DNA from: Bifidobacterium pullorum subsp. gallinarum
GTDB lineage: Bacteria > Actinomycetota > Actinomycetes > Actinomycetales > Bifidobacteriaceae
Assembly (NCBI RefSeq): GCF_000741215.1
Contig: NZ_JGYX01000004.1
Location: forward strand, 1-64,000
Direction: 5' to 3'
Length of the DNA stretch: 64,000 bases
Shown here: positions 31,152-42,908 of the stretch, one piece after another
Numbering within the stretch: the stretch's first letter is position 1
Layout of the letters: each line of letters opens with the position of its first letter
Notes under the pieces: model-generated
Databases searched by the model: none
Told to the model about the DNA's origin: nothing
Seen by the model: only the letters and a program-made list of their open reading frames with translations
Position numbers and translations under genes: made by a program

Positions 31152-32279
31152 TCACCAGGTGCGGTACTCCCCCGCCAACGCCAGGAACGCGAAGGCGTAG
31201 AGGAAGTTGTCGTAGTAGCGGCGCGTGCCGGTGCGGATCGGGGTGTCCCACAGCAGGCGCACCCAGCGGATCGCGTTGTCGAGCGCGTCCGGCTCCTGCG
31301 AGTGCATCGCGGCGAGCGAGCCTTCGGCGGTGGCGGCGATGAAGCCGACCGGGTGCAGCACGGTCTCGTCCACCGGCGTGCCGTCGATCGCATACACGCA
31401 GGTGCGGTCGTGTTCGAGGAAGAAACGCTGCAGACGCGCATTCGCATCGCACAGTTCCGGCACGACGCCGTTCCACAGGCAGTCCAGCCCGATGTTGCCG
31501 GCGGTGCGGTAGGCGTCGGAGTAGAAATGCCAGTGGTCGCGTTCGTCGACGTGCGGCGTGCCGTCGTAGTTCGAGTATTCGGGGTTCATGCCGGTCTGCG
31601 GGTGGCAGGCGGTGACCAGGTACTCGCGGCTCGCCTTGGCGGCCTGCGCCCAGAACGGACGGTCGGCCTCGTCGGCGCGCTCGGCGAACACCTCGTAGAA
31701 GTGCGGCAGGTGGTACGAGGGGTCGGTCCATTCGGTCTCCGGGACGAATTTGATCAGATGGTTCTCCGGGTTCCACATCGGGTAGCCCTCGCCATCCTCG
31801 CCCCGGTGCACGCAGGTGTGGAGGATCGAGCGGGCGTGACGGGAGTACTCGTACACGCCTTCGCCATCGCCCCAGCGCGCGGCGGCCAGGAACAGATCCA
31901 TCGCGAAATATTCCTCGCCGTCCGGGGCCGGGCCGTCGGCGTTCGGCACGCCGCTGGGGTTCACGGACCAGGCGAAGTAGCCCTTGTGCAAGCCCTCGGT
32001 CATGAACATGTATTTCATGACCCAGCCCCACAGCTTGTCGAACACGTCCTTGCGGCCGTACTGCACGGCGATCATCATCGCATAGCTCATGCCTTCGGTG
32101 CGCACGTCGTGGTTGCCGGTGTCCATCACGTAGCCGAGGCCCTCGTCGTTCTCCCAGTAGATCTTGTCCGGGCCTTCGAACATCTCATACCAGTTGCGCT
32201 CCAGGCGGGCCTGGATGGCCTCGCGGCTGTAGCCGCACTGTTCGAACAGGCTGGTCTCGGAAGCGTCGTGATCGGTCAT
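31152..32279 (-). CDS. Reducing-end xylose-releasing exo-oligoxylanase, GH8
   Basis: Hydrolyses xylotriose and longer oligoxylosides from the reducing end, releasing xylose with inversion (EC 3.2.1.156). The 375-residue single-domain protein has the usual Rex length and no signal peptide, so it is cytoplasmic. The general acid lies in NHDVRTEGMSYAMMIAVQ (residues ~60-78), followed by the YFAWSVNPSGVPNADGPAPDGEEYFAMDL stretch in which this subgroup binds substrate. The SDAYRTAGNIGLD segment contains the probable base Asp. It complements the GH43 and GH120 exo-enzymes that attack the non-reducing end. AAGGAG is 8 bases ahead of the ATG at 32279. Confidence 0.92.
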   Translation of the reverse strand: MTDHDASETSLFEQCGYSREAIQARLERNWYEMFEGPDKIYWENDEGLGYVMDTGNHDVRTEGMSYAMMIAVQYGRKDVFDKLWGWVMKYMFMTEGLHKGYFAWSVNPSGVPNADGPAPDGEEYFAMDLFLAAARWGDGEGVYEYSRHARSILHTCVHRGEDGEGYPMWNPENHLIKFVPETEWTDPSYHLPHFYEVFAERADEADRPFWAQAAKASREYLVTACHPQTGMNPEYSNYDGTPHVDERDHWHFYSDAYRTAGNIGLDCLWNGVVPELCDANARLQRFFLEHDRTCVYAIDGTPVDETVLHPVGFIAATAEGSLAAMHSQEPDALDNAIRWVRLLWDTPIRTGTRRYYDNFLYAFAFLALAGEYRTW

Positions 32280-32320
32280 TGTCGTTCTCCTTGTATTCGT
32301 GATTCCTGTGTTCTCGTGGT

Positions 32321-33796
<1,476 letters not shown>

Positions 33797-33824
33797 GTTC
33801 GGTTCCTTTGCTTAGCTGCGGAAA

Positions 33825-35792
33825 TCAGACCGTGCGCCTCGCGCATACGAAACGATTCACGCCCGCATGCAGCGCGACGAACGGGCCAGGGACGGACGGG
33901 CCGTCGCGCCGTTCGCCGGTGATGTCCGCGTCGAACGTGATCGGCGAACCATCCGGGTTCTCGTACAGCGCCTCGACGATGCGCGGCGTGCCGAGATCGG
34001 CGGTGCGTACGACCGACTCACGTCGGGCCGCCACGGCCGCGGGCACGTCGACGGTGACGACGACGCCCTCCGGGGTCTCTTCGACCTGGACCGAGACCGG
34101 TTCCTCGGTATGAAGCGCATCGGGTTCCTGATCGGGTGTCTGCACGCCGCAGTAGGCATTGCCGCCCACGTACAACGGCTGGACCGGATACGGGTCGCCG
34201 CCGCCCTGCACGCCTTCGGCCACGGCCTCGTGGACGCTGCGGATGTACCCGTCGAGCGAGGTCGGGTACCCGGCATAGGCATCGAGCGCGGCCAGGCCCG
34301 GACAGTCATCCGCGCCGCAGGGCGCGGTGAACAGGTTGTTGCGGTAGCGGTCGTCGCCGCCCGAAACGAACGCGCAGCCGGCCACTTCGGTGCTGTGCGG
34401 GAAGTGGTACGGCGTGGACCGGTCCATCACGCGATGCAGGTCGATGGTCCCGCATACCAGGTTGTTGACGAACGCCAGCCCCTGTGAGAAGTTCTGGATC
34501 GTGCACGGCGAGGCGAAGACGTTGTTGTCCAGCAGGCAAGGACCGTGCGAGACCTCGATCATCGTGTCGCGCACGTTGTGATGGAACACGTTCGCGCTGA
34601 CGCGCGTGTTCTGCGCCTGCCAGTCGAGCCACAGTCCCAGCGAACAGTCATGGATGTCGTTGTGGTCGATCACGGTGTCGATGGCTGCATGGAACTTGAT
34701 GCCGGCGACCTCCCAGCCGAAGAACTCACGCTTGAGTCCGATGCGGTAGCAGTGGTTGCGACTGATCGTGCTGAACGCGCAGCCCATATGACCGACGATG
34801 GCGTTCTGCCCGCAGTCATGGATCGTATTGCCGACCACGCGGTGTCCGCCGACCACGCCTTTGGACCAGCCGATGCGCAGTCCTTTGAACACGGCTTCGA
34901 GCTGGTACTGATAGCCGGTCTTGCGTTCGGTGCGGTACCACTCGTTGTCGCCGGTGGATTCCTCCTTGCCGAGGCAGACCGCCGAGCATTTCGCGTCGTG
35001 CAGGTGGTTGTCCGCGATGACCCAGCCGCGCGCCCAGTTGGGGCCGACCATGCCGATCTGCGGCGCGGTGGGCGGCGCCCACGGACAGGCGGCCTGCGCC
35101 ATCTCGAAGCCGATCACGCTGATGTAGTCGATATGCGTGCGCGACGGGAAGAAGCAGCTGCGGCGCACATTGATCTCGACGAGTTCGACGTTCGGGTCCG
35201 CGCCGTGGAAATTCGCCCAGATCGTGGTCTCGCCGGCATGCTCGTCGACCTCGCAATACCATACGTAGCGCGTCTGATCGGGGTCGTCGACGGGTCGGAC
35301 GACCTGCAGGGCGTTGTCGACCACCGTGGTGCGCACCTGCGGGTCGTCAAGCTCCGCGGGGTCGGTGACTTCGTAGAACGACCGGCCGTTGAGATAGACG
35401 TCGCCCAGATGCTTCGGCTTGTCGACGCGGTGGTCCGGGGTGTTCAGCCAGTCGCCGAAGATCGGCTCGCGATACGGGTTGAAGTCGCCGAAGAACGTGT
35501 TCGGCAGGGTGACGCGCCATACGTCGCCGCGGTCGCGCACCCAGGTGTCGATACGTTCCGAGCCCTTGATGACCGGATGCTCGCCGTCGGCGGCGCGGTA
35601 GGTGATGCGCTCGAGGTCGCTGATGCCGCGATGGGCGGGGTCGACCTGCTCGCGGTAGACGCCGTCATGGACGATGACAGTGTCGCCGGGCCGGGCGACG
35701 GCCGCGGCCTTGGAGATCGTGGCGAAGGGGTGCAGGACGTCGCCGACGGCGAGGTCGTCGCCGTCGGGACGCACATGATACTCGAATGCCAT
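33825..35792 (-). CDS. Beta-xylosidase, GH120
   Basis: A 655-residue right-handed parallel beta-helix enzyme that removes xylose from the non-reducing end of xylo-oligosaccharides. It starts AFEYHVRPDGDDLAVGDVLHPFATISKAA. It has coils such as IDTVIDHNDIHDCSLGLWLDWQAQNTRVSANVFHHN around residues 370-400, and a C-terminal beta-sandwich. Length and organisation match the Thermoanaerobacterium XylC/Bifidobacterium adolescentis XylB family. Catalytic Asp/Glu are expected in the helix core but I do not assign them individually. There is no signal peptide. It lies 6 bases after GH43, so translation is probably coupled. Confidence 0.88.
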   Translation of the reverse strand: MAFEYHVRPDGDDLAVGDVLHPFATISKAAAVARPGDTVIVHDGVYREQVDPAHRGISDLERITYRAADGEHPVIKGSERIDTWVRDRGDVWRVTLPNTFFGDFNPYREPIFGDWLNTPDHRVDKPKHLGDVYLNGRSFYEVTDPAELDDPQVRTTVVDNALQVVRPVDDPDQTRYVWYCEVDEHAGETTIWANFHGADPNVELVEINVRRSCFFPSRTHIDYISVIGFEMAQAACPWAPPTAPQIGMVGPNWARGWVIADNHLHDAKCSAVCLGKEESTGDNEWYRTERKTGYQYQLEAVFKGLRIGWSKGVVGGHRVVGNTIHDCGQNAIVGHMGCAFSTISRNHCYRIGLKREFFGWEVAGIKFHAAIDTVIDHNDIHDCSLGLWLDWQAQNTRVSANVFHHNVRDTMIEVSHGPCLLDNNVFASPCTIQNFSQGLAFVNNLVCGTIDLHRVMDRSTPYHFPHSTEVAGCAFVSGGDDRYRNNLFTAPCGADDCPGLAALDAYAGYPTSLDGYIRSVHEAVAEGVQGGGDPYPVQPLYVGGNAYCGVQTPDQEPDALHTEEPVSVQVEETPEGVVVTVDVPAAVAARRESVVRTADLGTPRIVEALYENPDGSPITFDADITGERRDGPSVPGPFVALHAGVNRFVCARRTV

Positions 35793-35798
35793 TGTGCC

Positions 35799-37421
35799 TC
35801 AGAGTTCCTTGTAGTCGAAGTGGTCGAAGGTGGCCACCTCGCCGTATCCGGAGTAATCGACCGCGGCCAGTCCCACGAAGGCTCCGGTGAAGAAGCCGCC
35901 GTACGTCTGGTTCACGTAGTCGTCGGAGAGGATCTTCGCGTCAAGCCTGACCGGCAGCTCAGTCCAGGTCTGGCCGTCAAACGAGTACTCATAGGTGTAC
36001 CACTGGGTGCGCACCTTGGCGCGCAGCCAGACTCGCTCAGTGCCCTCGGGAACGACCACGGCGTTCTCGCGCAGGAACGAGGTGTAGTTGTTGCGGTCGT
36101 TCTGCGCCACCTCGATCACGCGGCACTTGCGGTCCTCGTCATACGTGACGAACGCCCACGACCAGTGCTGGTCGTTGTAGTAGTTCGTCAGACCGGCCAT
36201 CGCCTGATAGGTCTTCGGGTCGAACTCGACGCACGTTTCGGCGTCGAAGTCGAACGCCTGCCAGCGACGGGCCACCAGCGACAGGTCGAAGGTGTTGCAC
36301 AGCGACCCCTGTCCGATCAGCCTCAGGCTGCCGCCGCCGACCGAACCCATCTTCGCGTCGAACGGCACGCGCAGCGTATTCCAACGCGGGTCGAGCGTAT
36401 CGGACTCGAACTCGTCGTGCTGGTCGCGGGTCTCGGGCGCAACCGTCTCGATTGCGTCCTTCGGGGCCTCCACGTAGCGTTCGCCGCCATGGCCACCGAC
36501 GATGTACGGCCAGCCGTCCTCGTCCCACTCGACCTTCTGGATCGCGGTCTCGCGGCCCAGCGTGCACCAGCCGCGTGGGTCGGTGAACGACTCGGTCTCG
36601 TGGTGCCACGGGCGGCCGCACAGCGAGGCGTAGTACCATTCGCCGGACGGGGTGTCCACCAGGGCGCCGTGGCCCTGCTTCTGCAGGTAGCTGCGCGGGG
36701 TGTCGAAATTCGTGATGAACGGGTTCGTGGGCGAGGCCTCGAACGAGAGCTCATCGAGCGTGCGGGAGCGTGCCACGACCTCCTGGTGGGTCCACACGGT
36801 GCCGCCCTCGGCCGCGAACAGGTAGTACCAGCCGTTGATCTTGTACAGGTGCGGGCCCTCGACGAGCTTGACGTCGTCGCCCATCCAGATCGTGCGGGCC
36901 GTCTCCGGCTTCAGCTGCATCGTCTCGACGTCGAACTCGGTCAGCGTGATGCCGTGGAACGCATGCTTGTACTCGCGGTGATCCCAGGTCTGCTGCACCA
37001 GGTACTTGCGGCCGTCGTCGTCATGGAACAGGCTGGCGTCGAAGCCCACGCCGTTGACGCGAATCGGACCGGACCACGGGCCGTGGATGTCCTCGGTGGT
37101 GGCCAGGTAGTTGGTGCAGTCCTTGAACGCGCCGTTGACGACCTTCACGTCGGTGTAGATCAGCCAGAACTTGCCGTCGGCGTAGCTCAGGTCCGGAGCC
37201 CAGATGCCGCCGGAGGCCGAGTTGCCGCGCATGTCGAGCAGCTCGGTGGTGTTCAGCGCGGCGGGCAGCGGGTTCCAGTGGACCATGTCCTTGGATTCGT
37301 GCAGCTGCACGCCGGGGAACCATTCGAAAGTGGAGTTGGCGATGTAGTAAGTGTCACCGACGCGGATCATCGAGGGATCGGCGTGGAAGCCGGTGAGCAC
37401 GGGGTTGGAAATCTTCATCAT
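35799..37421 (-). CDS. Beta-1,4-xylosidase, GH43 (subfamily 11-like)
   Basis: A 540-residue two-domain enzyme. The five-bladed propeller has the three GH43 acids: Asp in GFHADPSMIR (~residue 15), Asp in GVGFDASLFHDDDG (~130) and Glu in KLVEGPHLYKI (~185). The C-terminal beta-sandwich (~residues 330-540, DPRWNTLRVPFDAKMGSV onward) is the GH43_C2 domain that completes the xylosidase active site. Cytoplasmic (no signal peptide). Two adjacent ATGs exist (37421 and 37418); AAAGGA is better spaced for the second. An 87-base gap with a terminator separates it from the Opp ATPase gene, so this enzyme set may have its own output level. Confidence 0.92.
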   Translation of the reverse strand: MMKISNPVLTGFHADPSMIRVGDTYYIANSTFEWFPGVQLHESKDMVHWNPLPAALNTTELLDMRGNSASGGIWAPDLSYADGKFWLIYTDVKVVNGAFKDCTNYLATTEDIHGPWSGPIRVNGVGFDASLFHDDDGRKYLVQQTWDHREYKHAFHGITLTEFDVETMQLKPETARTIWMGDDVKLVEGPHLYKINGWYYLFAAEGGTVWTHQEVVARSRTLDELSFEASPTNPFITNFDTPRSYLQKQGHGALVDTPSGEWYYASLCGRPWHHETESFTDPRGWCTLGRETAIQKVEWDEDGWPYIVGGHGGERYVEAPKDAIETVAPETRDQHDEFESDTLDPRWNTLRVPFDAKMGSVGGGSLRLIGQGSLCNTFDLSLVARRWQAFDFDAETCVEFDPKTYQAMAGLTNYYNDQHWSWAFVTYDEDRKCRVIEVAQNDRNNYTSFLRENAVVVPEGTERVWLRAKVRTQWYTYEYSFDGQTWTELPVRLDAKILSDDYVNQTYGGFFTGAFVGLAAVDYSGYGEVATFDHFDYKEL

Positions 37422-37473
37422 TGAATCCTTTGGTACGGCCGCGTCGGCCCTCCCGGGACGCGGCGTTGGAAAA

Positions 37474-37500
37474 GGGCCGGCACGCGACCGGTGCCGGCCC
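37474..37500 (-). terminator. Intrinsic terminator between transporter and hydrolase genes
   Basis: A 10-bp perfect stem (GGGCCGGCAC / GTGCCGGCCC, 7-base loop) is followed on the minus strand by TTTTCC. It is the strongest terminator in the cluster and sits after the last ATPase gene. A second weaker hairpin (GCCGCGT/ACGCGGC) follows at about 37438-37464. Confidence 0.85.
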
Positions 37501-37508
37501 GGTTGCCG

Positions 37509-38330
37509 TCATTGACGGGCGCGTTCCGCGCGGACCTTCGCGAAATGCTTCTCCGGGTCCGGGGCGGCGGCGAGCAGCACCTTGGTGTACTCCTGCTGCG
37601 GGTGGAGGATCACGTCGTCGGCGGGACCGTGCTCGACGATGTCGCCATGGTACATCACCATGATCTCGTCGGAGAAGTGGCGTGCGGTCGCCAGATCATG
37701 GGTGATGTACAGCATGCCGATGTGCTCCTCCTGCTGGATGCGGGAGAGCAGGTTCAGCACGCCCAACCGCAGCGACACGTCCAGCATCGACACCGGCTCG
37801 TCGGCGATGAGTACCTTGGGCTGGGGCGCCAGGGCGCGCGCGATGGCGACACGCTGGCGCTGGCCGCCGGACAGCTCGTGGGGCCTGCGGTACATGAACT
37901 TCGTCGCCGGGGTGAGCTCCACTCGCTCGAGCAGCTCGATGACCTTCTGTTCGTATTCCTCGCGGCTGTTCGCCAGATGGTTGAGCATCAGCGGACGGGC
38001 GATGTGATGGAAGATCGTGTGGTACGGGTTCAGCGAGGCGAACGGGTCCTGGAACACCATCTGGACGTTGTGACGGTACTCGTACAGCTTCCTGCCGTGC
38101 GTGGGGACTGGCTCGCCGTCCAGCGTGATGGTGCCGGACGTAGGCGTCTCCAGGCAGGTGATCATCCTCGCGATGGTCGACTTGCCGGATCCGGACTCAC
38201 CGACCAGCGCGATCGTCTTGTCCGACGGCAGTTCGAACGTCGCGTCCTTCACCGCGTGGATGGTGGTGGTCTTCAGTCCGTCGCGGAGCTTGAAGTCCTT
38301 CTTGACGTGGTCAAGTTTCAGTACTGACAT
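37509..38330 (-). CDS. Opp/Dpp-type ABC transporter ATP-binding protein (OppF-like)
   Basis: One of two ATPases powering the importer. The 273-residue protein has Walker A LVGESGSGKST (~residue 43), signature LSGGQRQRVAIARAL and Walker B VLIADEPVSMLD, then YITHDLATARHFSDEIMVM. The C-terminal oligopeptide/dipeptide transporter tail is present (ILHPQQEYTKVLLAAAPDPE). It follows the OppD-like gene by 11 bases. GAAGGGAG lies ahead of the start. Its proteins belong to the peptide-importer family, but its operon contains only xylan-sugar genes, so the cargo is probably xylo-oligosaccharides. Confidence 0.9.
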   Translation of the reverse strand: MSVLKLDHVKKDFKLRDGLKTTTIHAVKDATFELPSDKTIALVGESGSGKSTIARMITCLETPTSGTITLDGEPVPTHGRKLYEYRHNVQMVFQDPFASLNPYHTIFHHIARPLMLNHLANSREEYEQKVIELLERVELTPATKFMYRRPHELSGGQRQRVAIARALAPQPKVLIADEPVSMLDVSLRLGVLNLLSRIQQEEHIGMLYITHDLATARHFSDEIMVMYHGDIVEHGPADDVILHPQQEYTKVLLAAAPDPEKHFAKVRAERARQ

Positions 38331-38341
38331 TGCTGCTCCCT

Positions 38342-39193
<852 letters not shown>

Positions 39194-39198
39194 CACAC

Positions 39199-40137
39199 TC
39201 ACCTCTTCTTCTTTCCCTTGTTCTTCTTCGAGGAGGTCTTGCGCAGACGCGGGTTGATGACCTCGTCGATGGAGAAGTTGATGAAGGACAGGCCCGCGCC
39301 GATGATGGCGATCATCAGGCCCGGCGGCAGGAACCACCACCAGGCGCCAGTGTTCAGCGCCGAGCCGTTCTGCGCATAGAACAGCATCGTGCCCAGAGAG
39401 TACGAGGAGGTCGAGCCCAGGCCGATGAAGGACAGCGACGACTCGCTCAGGATCGCCATGATGACGGCGAACACGAACTGCGAGCCGATGACCGGCAGCA
39501 AGTTCGGCAGGATCTCGACGGTGATCACGCGCCACGGGCGTTCGCCGGCGATCTTCGCGGCGAGCACGTAGTCGCGGCCGCGCATCGACAGCGTCTGCGC
39601 CCTGAGCACGCGGGCCGAGCCGGCCCACGCGGTGATCGAGATGACGATGACCAGCATCATGGTGCCCTTGCTCGGCATCAGCGCGGCAATCACGATGGTC
39701 AGCGGCAGACCGGGGATCACCAGCATGATGTTGGTGATCAGGGAGAACAGATCGTCCCAGATGCCCCCGATGTAGGTGCCGAGCACGCCGAAGATGAACG
39801 ACATCGCGGTGGCTATGATGCCGACCGAGAAGCCGATGGTCAGCGAGCCGCGGACCGAGTAGCCGAGCTGGGTGAACACGTCCTGGCCGGACTGCGTGGT
39901 GCCGAGCCAATGCTGGGCGGACGGCGCGGACAGACCGATGTCGTTGATCTTGTTGGGGTCCTTAGTGAAGATTGGGACTACGATGGCGAAAAGCACCATC
40001 AGGCCGACGATGGTCAGGCCGACGATCAGCTTCGGGGACCGCTCGGGCAGCACCCTCTTGACTGAATCCCAGATAGGATGGCGCCGCTTGGGGACGACGG
40101 TCTTCGCGGCGGAAGTGGCGGTATTCGTTTCAGACAT
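39199..40137 (-). CDS. Opp/Dpp-type ABC transporter permease (OppC-like)
   Basis: A 312-residue inner-membrane permease. A cytoplasmic N terminus (~35 residues) precedes helix 1 (LIVGLTIVGLMVLFAIVVPIF), a periplasmic loop with the OppC hallmark SAPSAQHWLGTTQSGQDVF, and five more helices. The ATPase-contact EAA loop is AKIAGERPWRVITVEILPNLLPV. A basic tail (RLRKTSSKKNKGKKKR) ends the protein. It is 11 bases from the OppB-like gene. Confidence 0.9.
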   Translation of the reverse strand: MSETNTATSAAKTVVPKRRHPIWDSVKRVLPERSPKLIVGLTIVGLMVLFAIVVPIFTKDPNKINDIGLSAPSAQHWLGTTQSGQDVFTQLGYSVRGSLTIGFSVGIIATAMSFIFGVLGTYIGGIWDDLFSLITNIMLVIPGLPLTIVIAALMPSKGTMMLVIVISITAWAGSARVLRAQTLSMRGRDYVLAAKIAGERPWRVITVEILPNLLPVIGSQFVFAVIMAILSESSLSFIGLGSTSSYSLGTMLFYAQNGSALNTGAWWWFLPPGLMIAIIGAGLSFINFSIDEVINPRLRKTSSKKNKGKKKR

Positions 40138-40148
40138 TGCCTCTCACC

Positions 40149-41141
40149 TCAGTTCTGCTGCCGGGTTCGCGGATCGATGATGCCGTAGAGCAGGTCGATG
40201 ATGAGGTTCACCACCAGGACCGTCACCGTGATGATCAGGAAGATGCCCTGCATCAGCGCGTAGTCGTTGCTCTGCACGGCCTGCAGCAGCATCTGGCCGA
40301 CGCCCGGGTAGGAGAACACCTGCTCGGTGAGCAGTGAGCCGCCCACGACGGCGCCGATCGACGTGCCGAAGCCAGAGATCGAGGGAAGCACGGCGTTGCG
40401 GGCCGCGTAGCACATCATGACGCGACGCGGGCTCAGGCCCTTGGCCTCGGCCGTGACGATGTAGTCCTCGGACAGCGTGGAGACCATCATGTTGCGCATG
40501 CCGACGACGCCCATGCCCAGTGAGCTGATCAGGATGGTCAGCGCCGGCAGCGCCGCGTATTCGAGCGCGCTCAGGAAGAAGTCCAGCGTCGGTCCCGGCA
40601 CGACCTCCCTGTAGTTGTATCCGCCTGCCTGCGGGAACCAGTGCAGGATGCGGGCGAACAGCCAGATGAAGATGAGCGCCAGCCAGAAGTACGGGACGGA
40701 CTGCAGCACCGTCGCCACCGGGGAGACGATGTTGTCGAAGACGCCGCCGTGCCTCCATCCGGCCCAGATGCCGAGCGCCTGCTGAATGAAGAAGGAGATC
40801 ACCGTCGTGGTGCCGACCAGCGCGATGGTCCACGGCAGGGCCGAGGCGATGGACGTGGTCACCTGATTGGGGAAGTACAGGACGGACACGCCCCAGTTGC
40901 CGGTGAAGATGTTCTTCAGGTAGTCGATGTACTGCTGGATGATGTTGCCACCGTCCTGGCCGAGCATGGCGGTCACCGCCGCCCTAGTCTCCGGGGCCAC
41001 GGTGCCGCCGCGCGACGCCAGCCTGTTCAGCACCGCCGCGACGGGATCGCCGGGCATCATGCGCGGGATGGCGAAGTTCAACGTCAGCGCCGCGAACAAC
41101 GCCACCAGGTAGAATCCTATCTTTCTCAGGTAGAACTTCAT
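40149..41141 (-). CDS. Opp/Dpp-type ABC transporter permease (OppB-like)
   Basis: A 330-residue permease with six helices. It begins with helix 1 and the OppB-type FAIPRMMPGDPVAAVLNRL. An extracytoplasmic insert (residues ~45-95), typical of the sugar-type subgroup in actinobacteria and Thermotoga, separates helices 1 and 2. The EAA loop is AEAKGLSPRRVMMCYAARNAVLPSI, and a GSLLTEQVFSYPGVGQML stretch follows. It pairs with the OppC-like protein. Confidence 0.9.
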   Translation of the reverse strand: MKFYLRKIGFYLVALFAALTLNFAIPRMMPGDPVAAVLNRLASRGGTVAPETRAAVTAMLGQDGGNIIQQYIDYLKNIFTGNWGVSVLYFPNQVTTSIASALPWTIALVGTTTVISFFIQQALGIWAGWRHGGVFDNIVSPVATVLQSVPYFWLALIFIWLFARILHWFPQAGGYNYREVVPGPTLDFFLSALEYAALPALTILISSLGMGVVGMRNMMVSTLSEDYIVTAEAKGLSPRRVMMCYAARNAVLPSISGFGTSIGAVVGGSLLTEQVFSYPGVGQMLLQAVQSNDYALMQGIFLIITVTVLVVNLIIDLLYGIIDPRTRQQN

Positions 41142-41163
41142 TGTTGCCTCACTTGGTCGAAAA

Positions 41164-41198
41164 CGGTGCGCGGCTCCGTGCGGCGGCGCCGCGCACCG
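41164..41198 (-). terminator. Hairpin between Opp binding-protein and permease genes
   Basis: An 11-bp perfect stem CGGTGCGCGGC / GCCGCGCACCG with TTTTCG following on the minus strand. In importer operons such hairpins let the binding protein be made in excess of the permeases, by partial termination or by protecting the 3' end of the mRNA. Confidence 0.75.
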
Positions 41199-41216
41199 GT
41201 GGTTCGAACGCTCAGA

Positions 41217-42908
41217 TCACTGCTTGACCTTGAGGTTCTTCAGGACGATGCCCAGGTCGGGGTTGGCCCAGGTCTGGGGATTGGCGTAGACGTTGTCGTT
41301 CGTCGGCCAACCGGTCACCTTGTCGGTCCACATCTCGGTGAGGCCGGACTGGCGGAGAATCGGGATGTACGGCATGTCCTGGAACACCTGGTTCTGGATC
41401 TTCTCGTACTCCTCGGTCTTCACGTTGACGTCCGTGGTGCCGTTGATGACGTTGAGCGCGTCATCGACGGTCTGGTTGCTATAGCGGGCGTAGTTCGGCC
41501 AGGCGCTTTCGCCGACCGGGGCGGTGGAGTTGGTCGCATAGAACTGGTTGTAGAACATCCAGGGTTCGGCGCCCGCGACCCACAGGCCGTAGACCGACAT
41601 CTCGAACTCGCCCTGCTGCATGGCCTGGGTCCATTCGTTGGAGGACATCTGGTCGGCGTGGATCTCGATGCCGGCCTCCTTGAGCTGCTGGGCCGCCACG
41701 TTGATCGTGTTGATCCAGTCAGAGTAGTCGCTCTGGACCGCCACGGCGATGCTCAGCTTCACGCCGTCCTTCTGGTAGATGCCGTCGTCGCCCTTGGTGT
41801 AGCCGGCGTCCTCGAGGATCTTCGTCGCCTCGTCGACGCGGGCCTCACCCGGAATGGGCGAATCGGGGACGTCCTTGGACATGTACTTGGTGAACTGTCC
41901 GTAGGGGTAGAGCGAGCCGGCGAGCTCGCTGTACTGGTCGTTCAGCGCGAGCTTGTTGATCTGGTCGCGGTCGAGCGCGTAGTAGATGGCCTTACGGACC
42001 GCCGGATCGGTGATCGGGCCGGTGCAGCCGAGGTCGGCGTTCGAGCAGGTCATGAAGGCCATCTGGCTGGAGGGCACGTCGACGGTCGCGATGTCCGGGT
42101 AGCCGGAGAGCACCTGGTCCATGTTCGGGAAGATCGCCGACATCCAATCGACGTCGCCGCCGGTCAGCGCGTTCTGCGAGGCCTGGGTGCCGCCGGTGAT
42201 CAGCACGTAGCGCACGCCGTCCACCTCGGGCTTGCCGTCTTCCCAGTAGTACGGGTTCTTCATGAACGTATAGGCGGTCGGGGAGAAGTTGCCGCCTTCG
42301 ACGGTGAACGGGCCGGAGCCGACCGCGTCCTCGTTGGTGTAGGTCACCGGATCGTCGATGTTCTCCCAGATGTGCTTCGGGACGATCATCGTGCCGGACA
42401 GGTAGGACAGCGCGTTCACCGACTCGGACTTGTCGAGGGTGATGCGGACCTCGGTGTCGCTCAGTGCCTCGGCGGTGCCGGCGAAGCCGCTGGTGTTCAG
42501 CGAGGCGTTGGAATCGACCAGGTTGAAGGTGTAGGCCACGTCCTCGGCGGTGTAGGGTTCGCCGTCGGACCACTTCTTGCCCTCGCGAATCTTGACGTCG
42601 ATGGTCTTGGCGTCGTCGCTGATCGTGTAGGACTCGCCCATCAGCGGCTCGAGCTGGGTCGGGTCGTCCTTGAGGTTGTTCATGAAGAACAGCGGCTCGT
42701 ACAGGGCGCCGACCACGCCGGAAAGGGCCGTCGGGGAGAACGGGTTGTAGTTCAGCGACGCCTGGGAAGACGAGTTCATCACGCTATTGATAATGACCTG
42801 GTCGGACTGCGGACTGCCGCCGCCATCGCCGCCGCATGCCCCCATCGACAGCGTCATCAGGCCGGCCACGGCCAGGGCCGCCGCCTTTCGCCATCTCTTT
42901 GTGTTCAT
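41217..42908 (-). CDS. Family 5 (Opp-type) extracellular solute-binding lipoprotein, probable xylo-oligosaccharide receptor
   Basis: The 563-residue lipoprotein has a signal peptide and lipobox (LMTLSMGACGG, Cys near residue 25) and a Gly-rich linker. Its SBP_bac_5 fold has the family's SDGEPYTAEDVAYTFNLV near residue 115 and an insert of aromatic-rich loops. Family 5 proteins bind peptides, but cello- and xylo-oligosaccharide receptors in Thermotoga and actinobacteria use the same fold. Here only xylan genes follow. The upstream 330 bases hold the shared 17-bp operator-like element. The gene is first in the train down to the acetyltransferase near 27.1 kb. Confidence 0.88.
   Translation of the reverse strand: MNTKRWRKAAALAVAGLMTLSMGACGGDGGGSPQSDQVIINSVMNSSSQASLNYNPFSPTALSGVVGALYEPLFFMNNLKDDPTQLEPLMGESYTISDDAKTIDVKIREGKKWSDGEPYTAEDVAYTFNLVDSNASLNTSGFAGTAEALSDTEVRITLDKSESVNALSYLSGTMIVPKHIWENIDDPVTYTNEDAVGSGPFTVEGGNFSPTAYTFMKNPYYWEDGKPEVDGVRYVLITGGTQASQNALTGGDVDWMSAIFPNMDQVLSGYPDIATVDVPSSQMAFMTCSNADLGCTGPITDPAVRKAIYYALDRDQINKLALNDQYSELAGSLYPYGQFTKYMSKDVPDSPIPGEARVDEATKILEDAGYTKGDDGIYQKDGVKLSIAVAVQSDYSDWINTINVAAQQLKEAGIEIHADQMSSNEWTQAMQQGEFEMSVYGLWVAGAEPWMFYNQFYATNSTAPVGESAWPNYARYSNQTVDDALNVINGTTDVNVKTEEYEKIQNQVFQDMPYIPILRQSGLTEMWTDKVTGWPTNDNVYANPQTWANPDLGIVLKNLKVKQ

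Noticed and set aside
34545..37424. 959-codon open frame on the plus strand
   Set aside because: It lies fully opposite the GH120 and GH43 genes; high-GC third positions keep the antisense frame open and no domain or ribosome site is visible.
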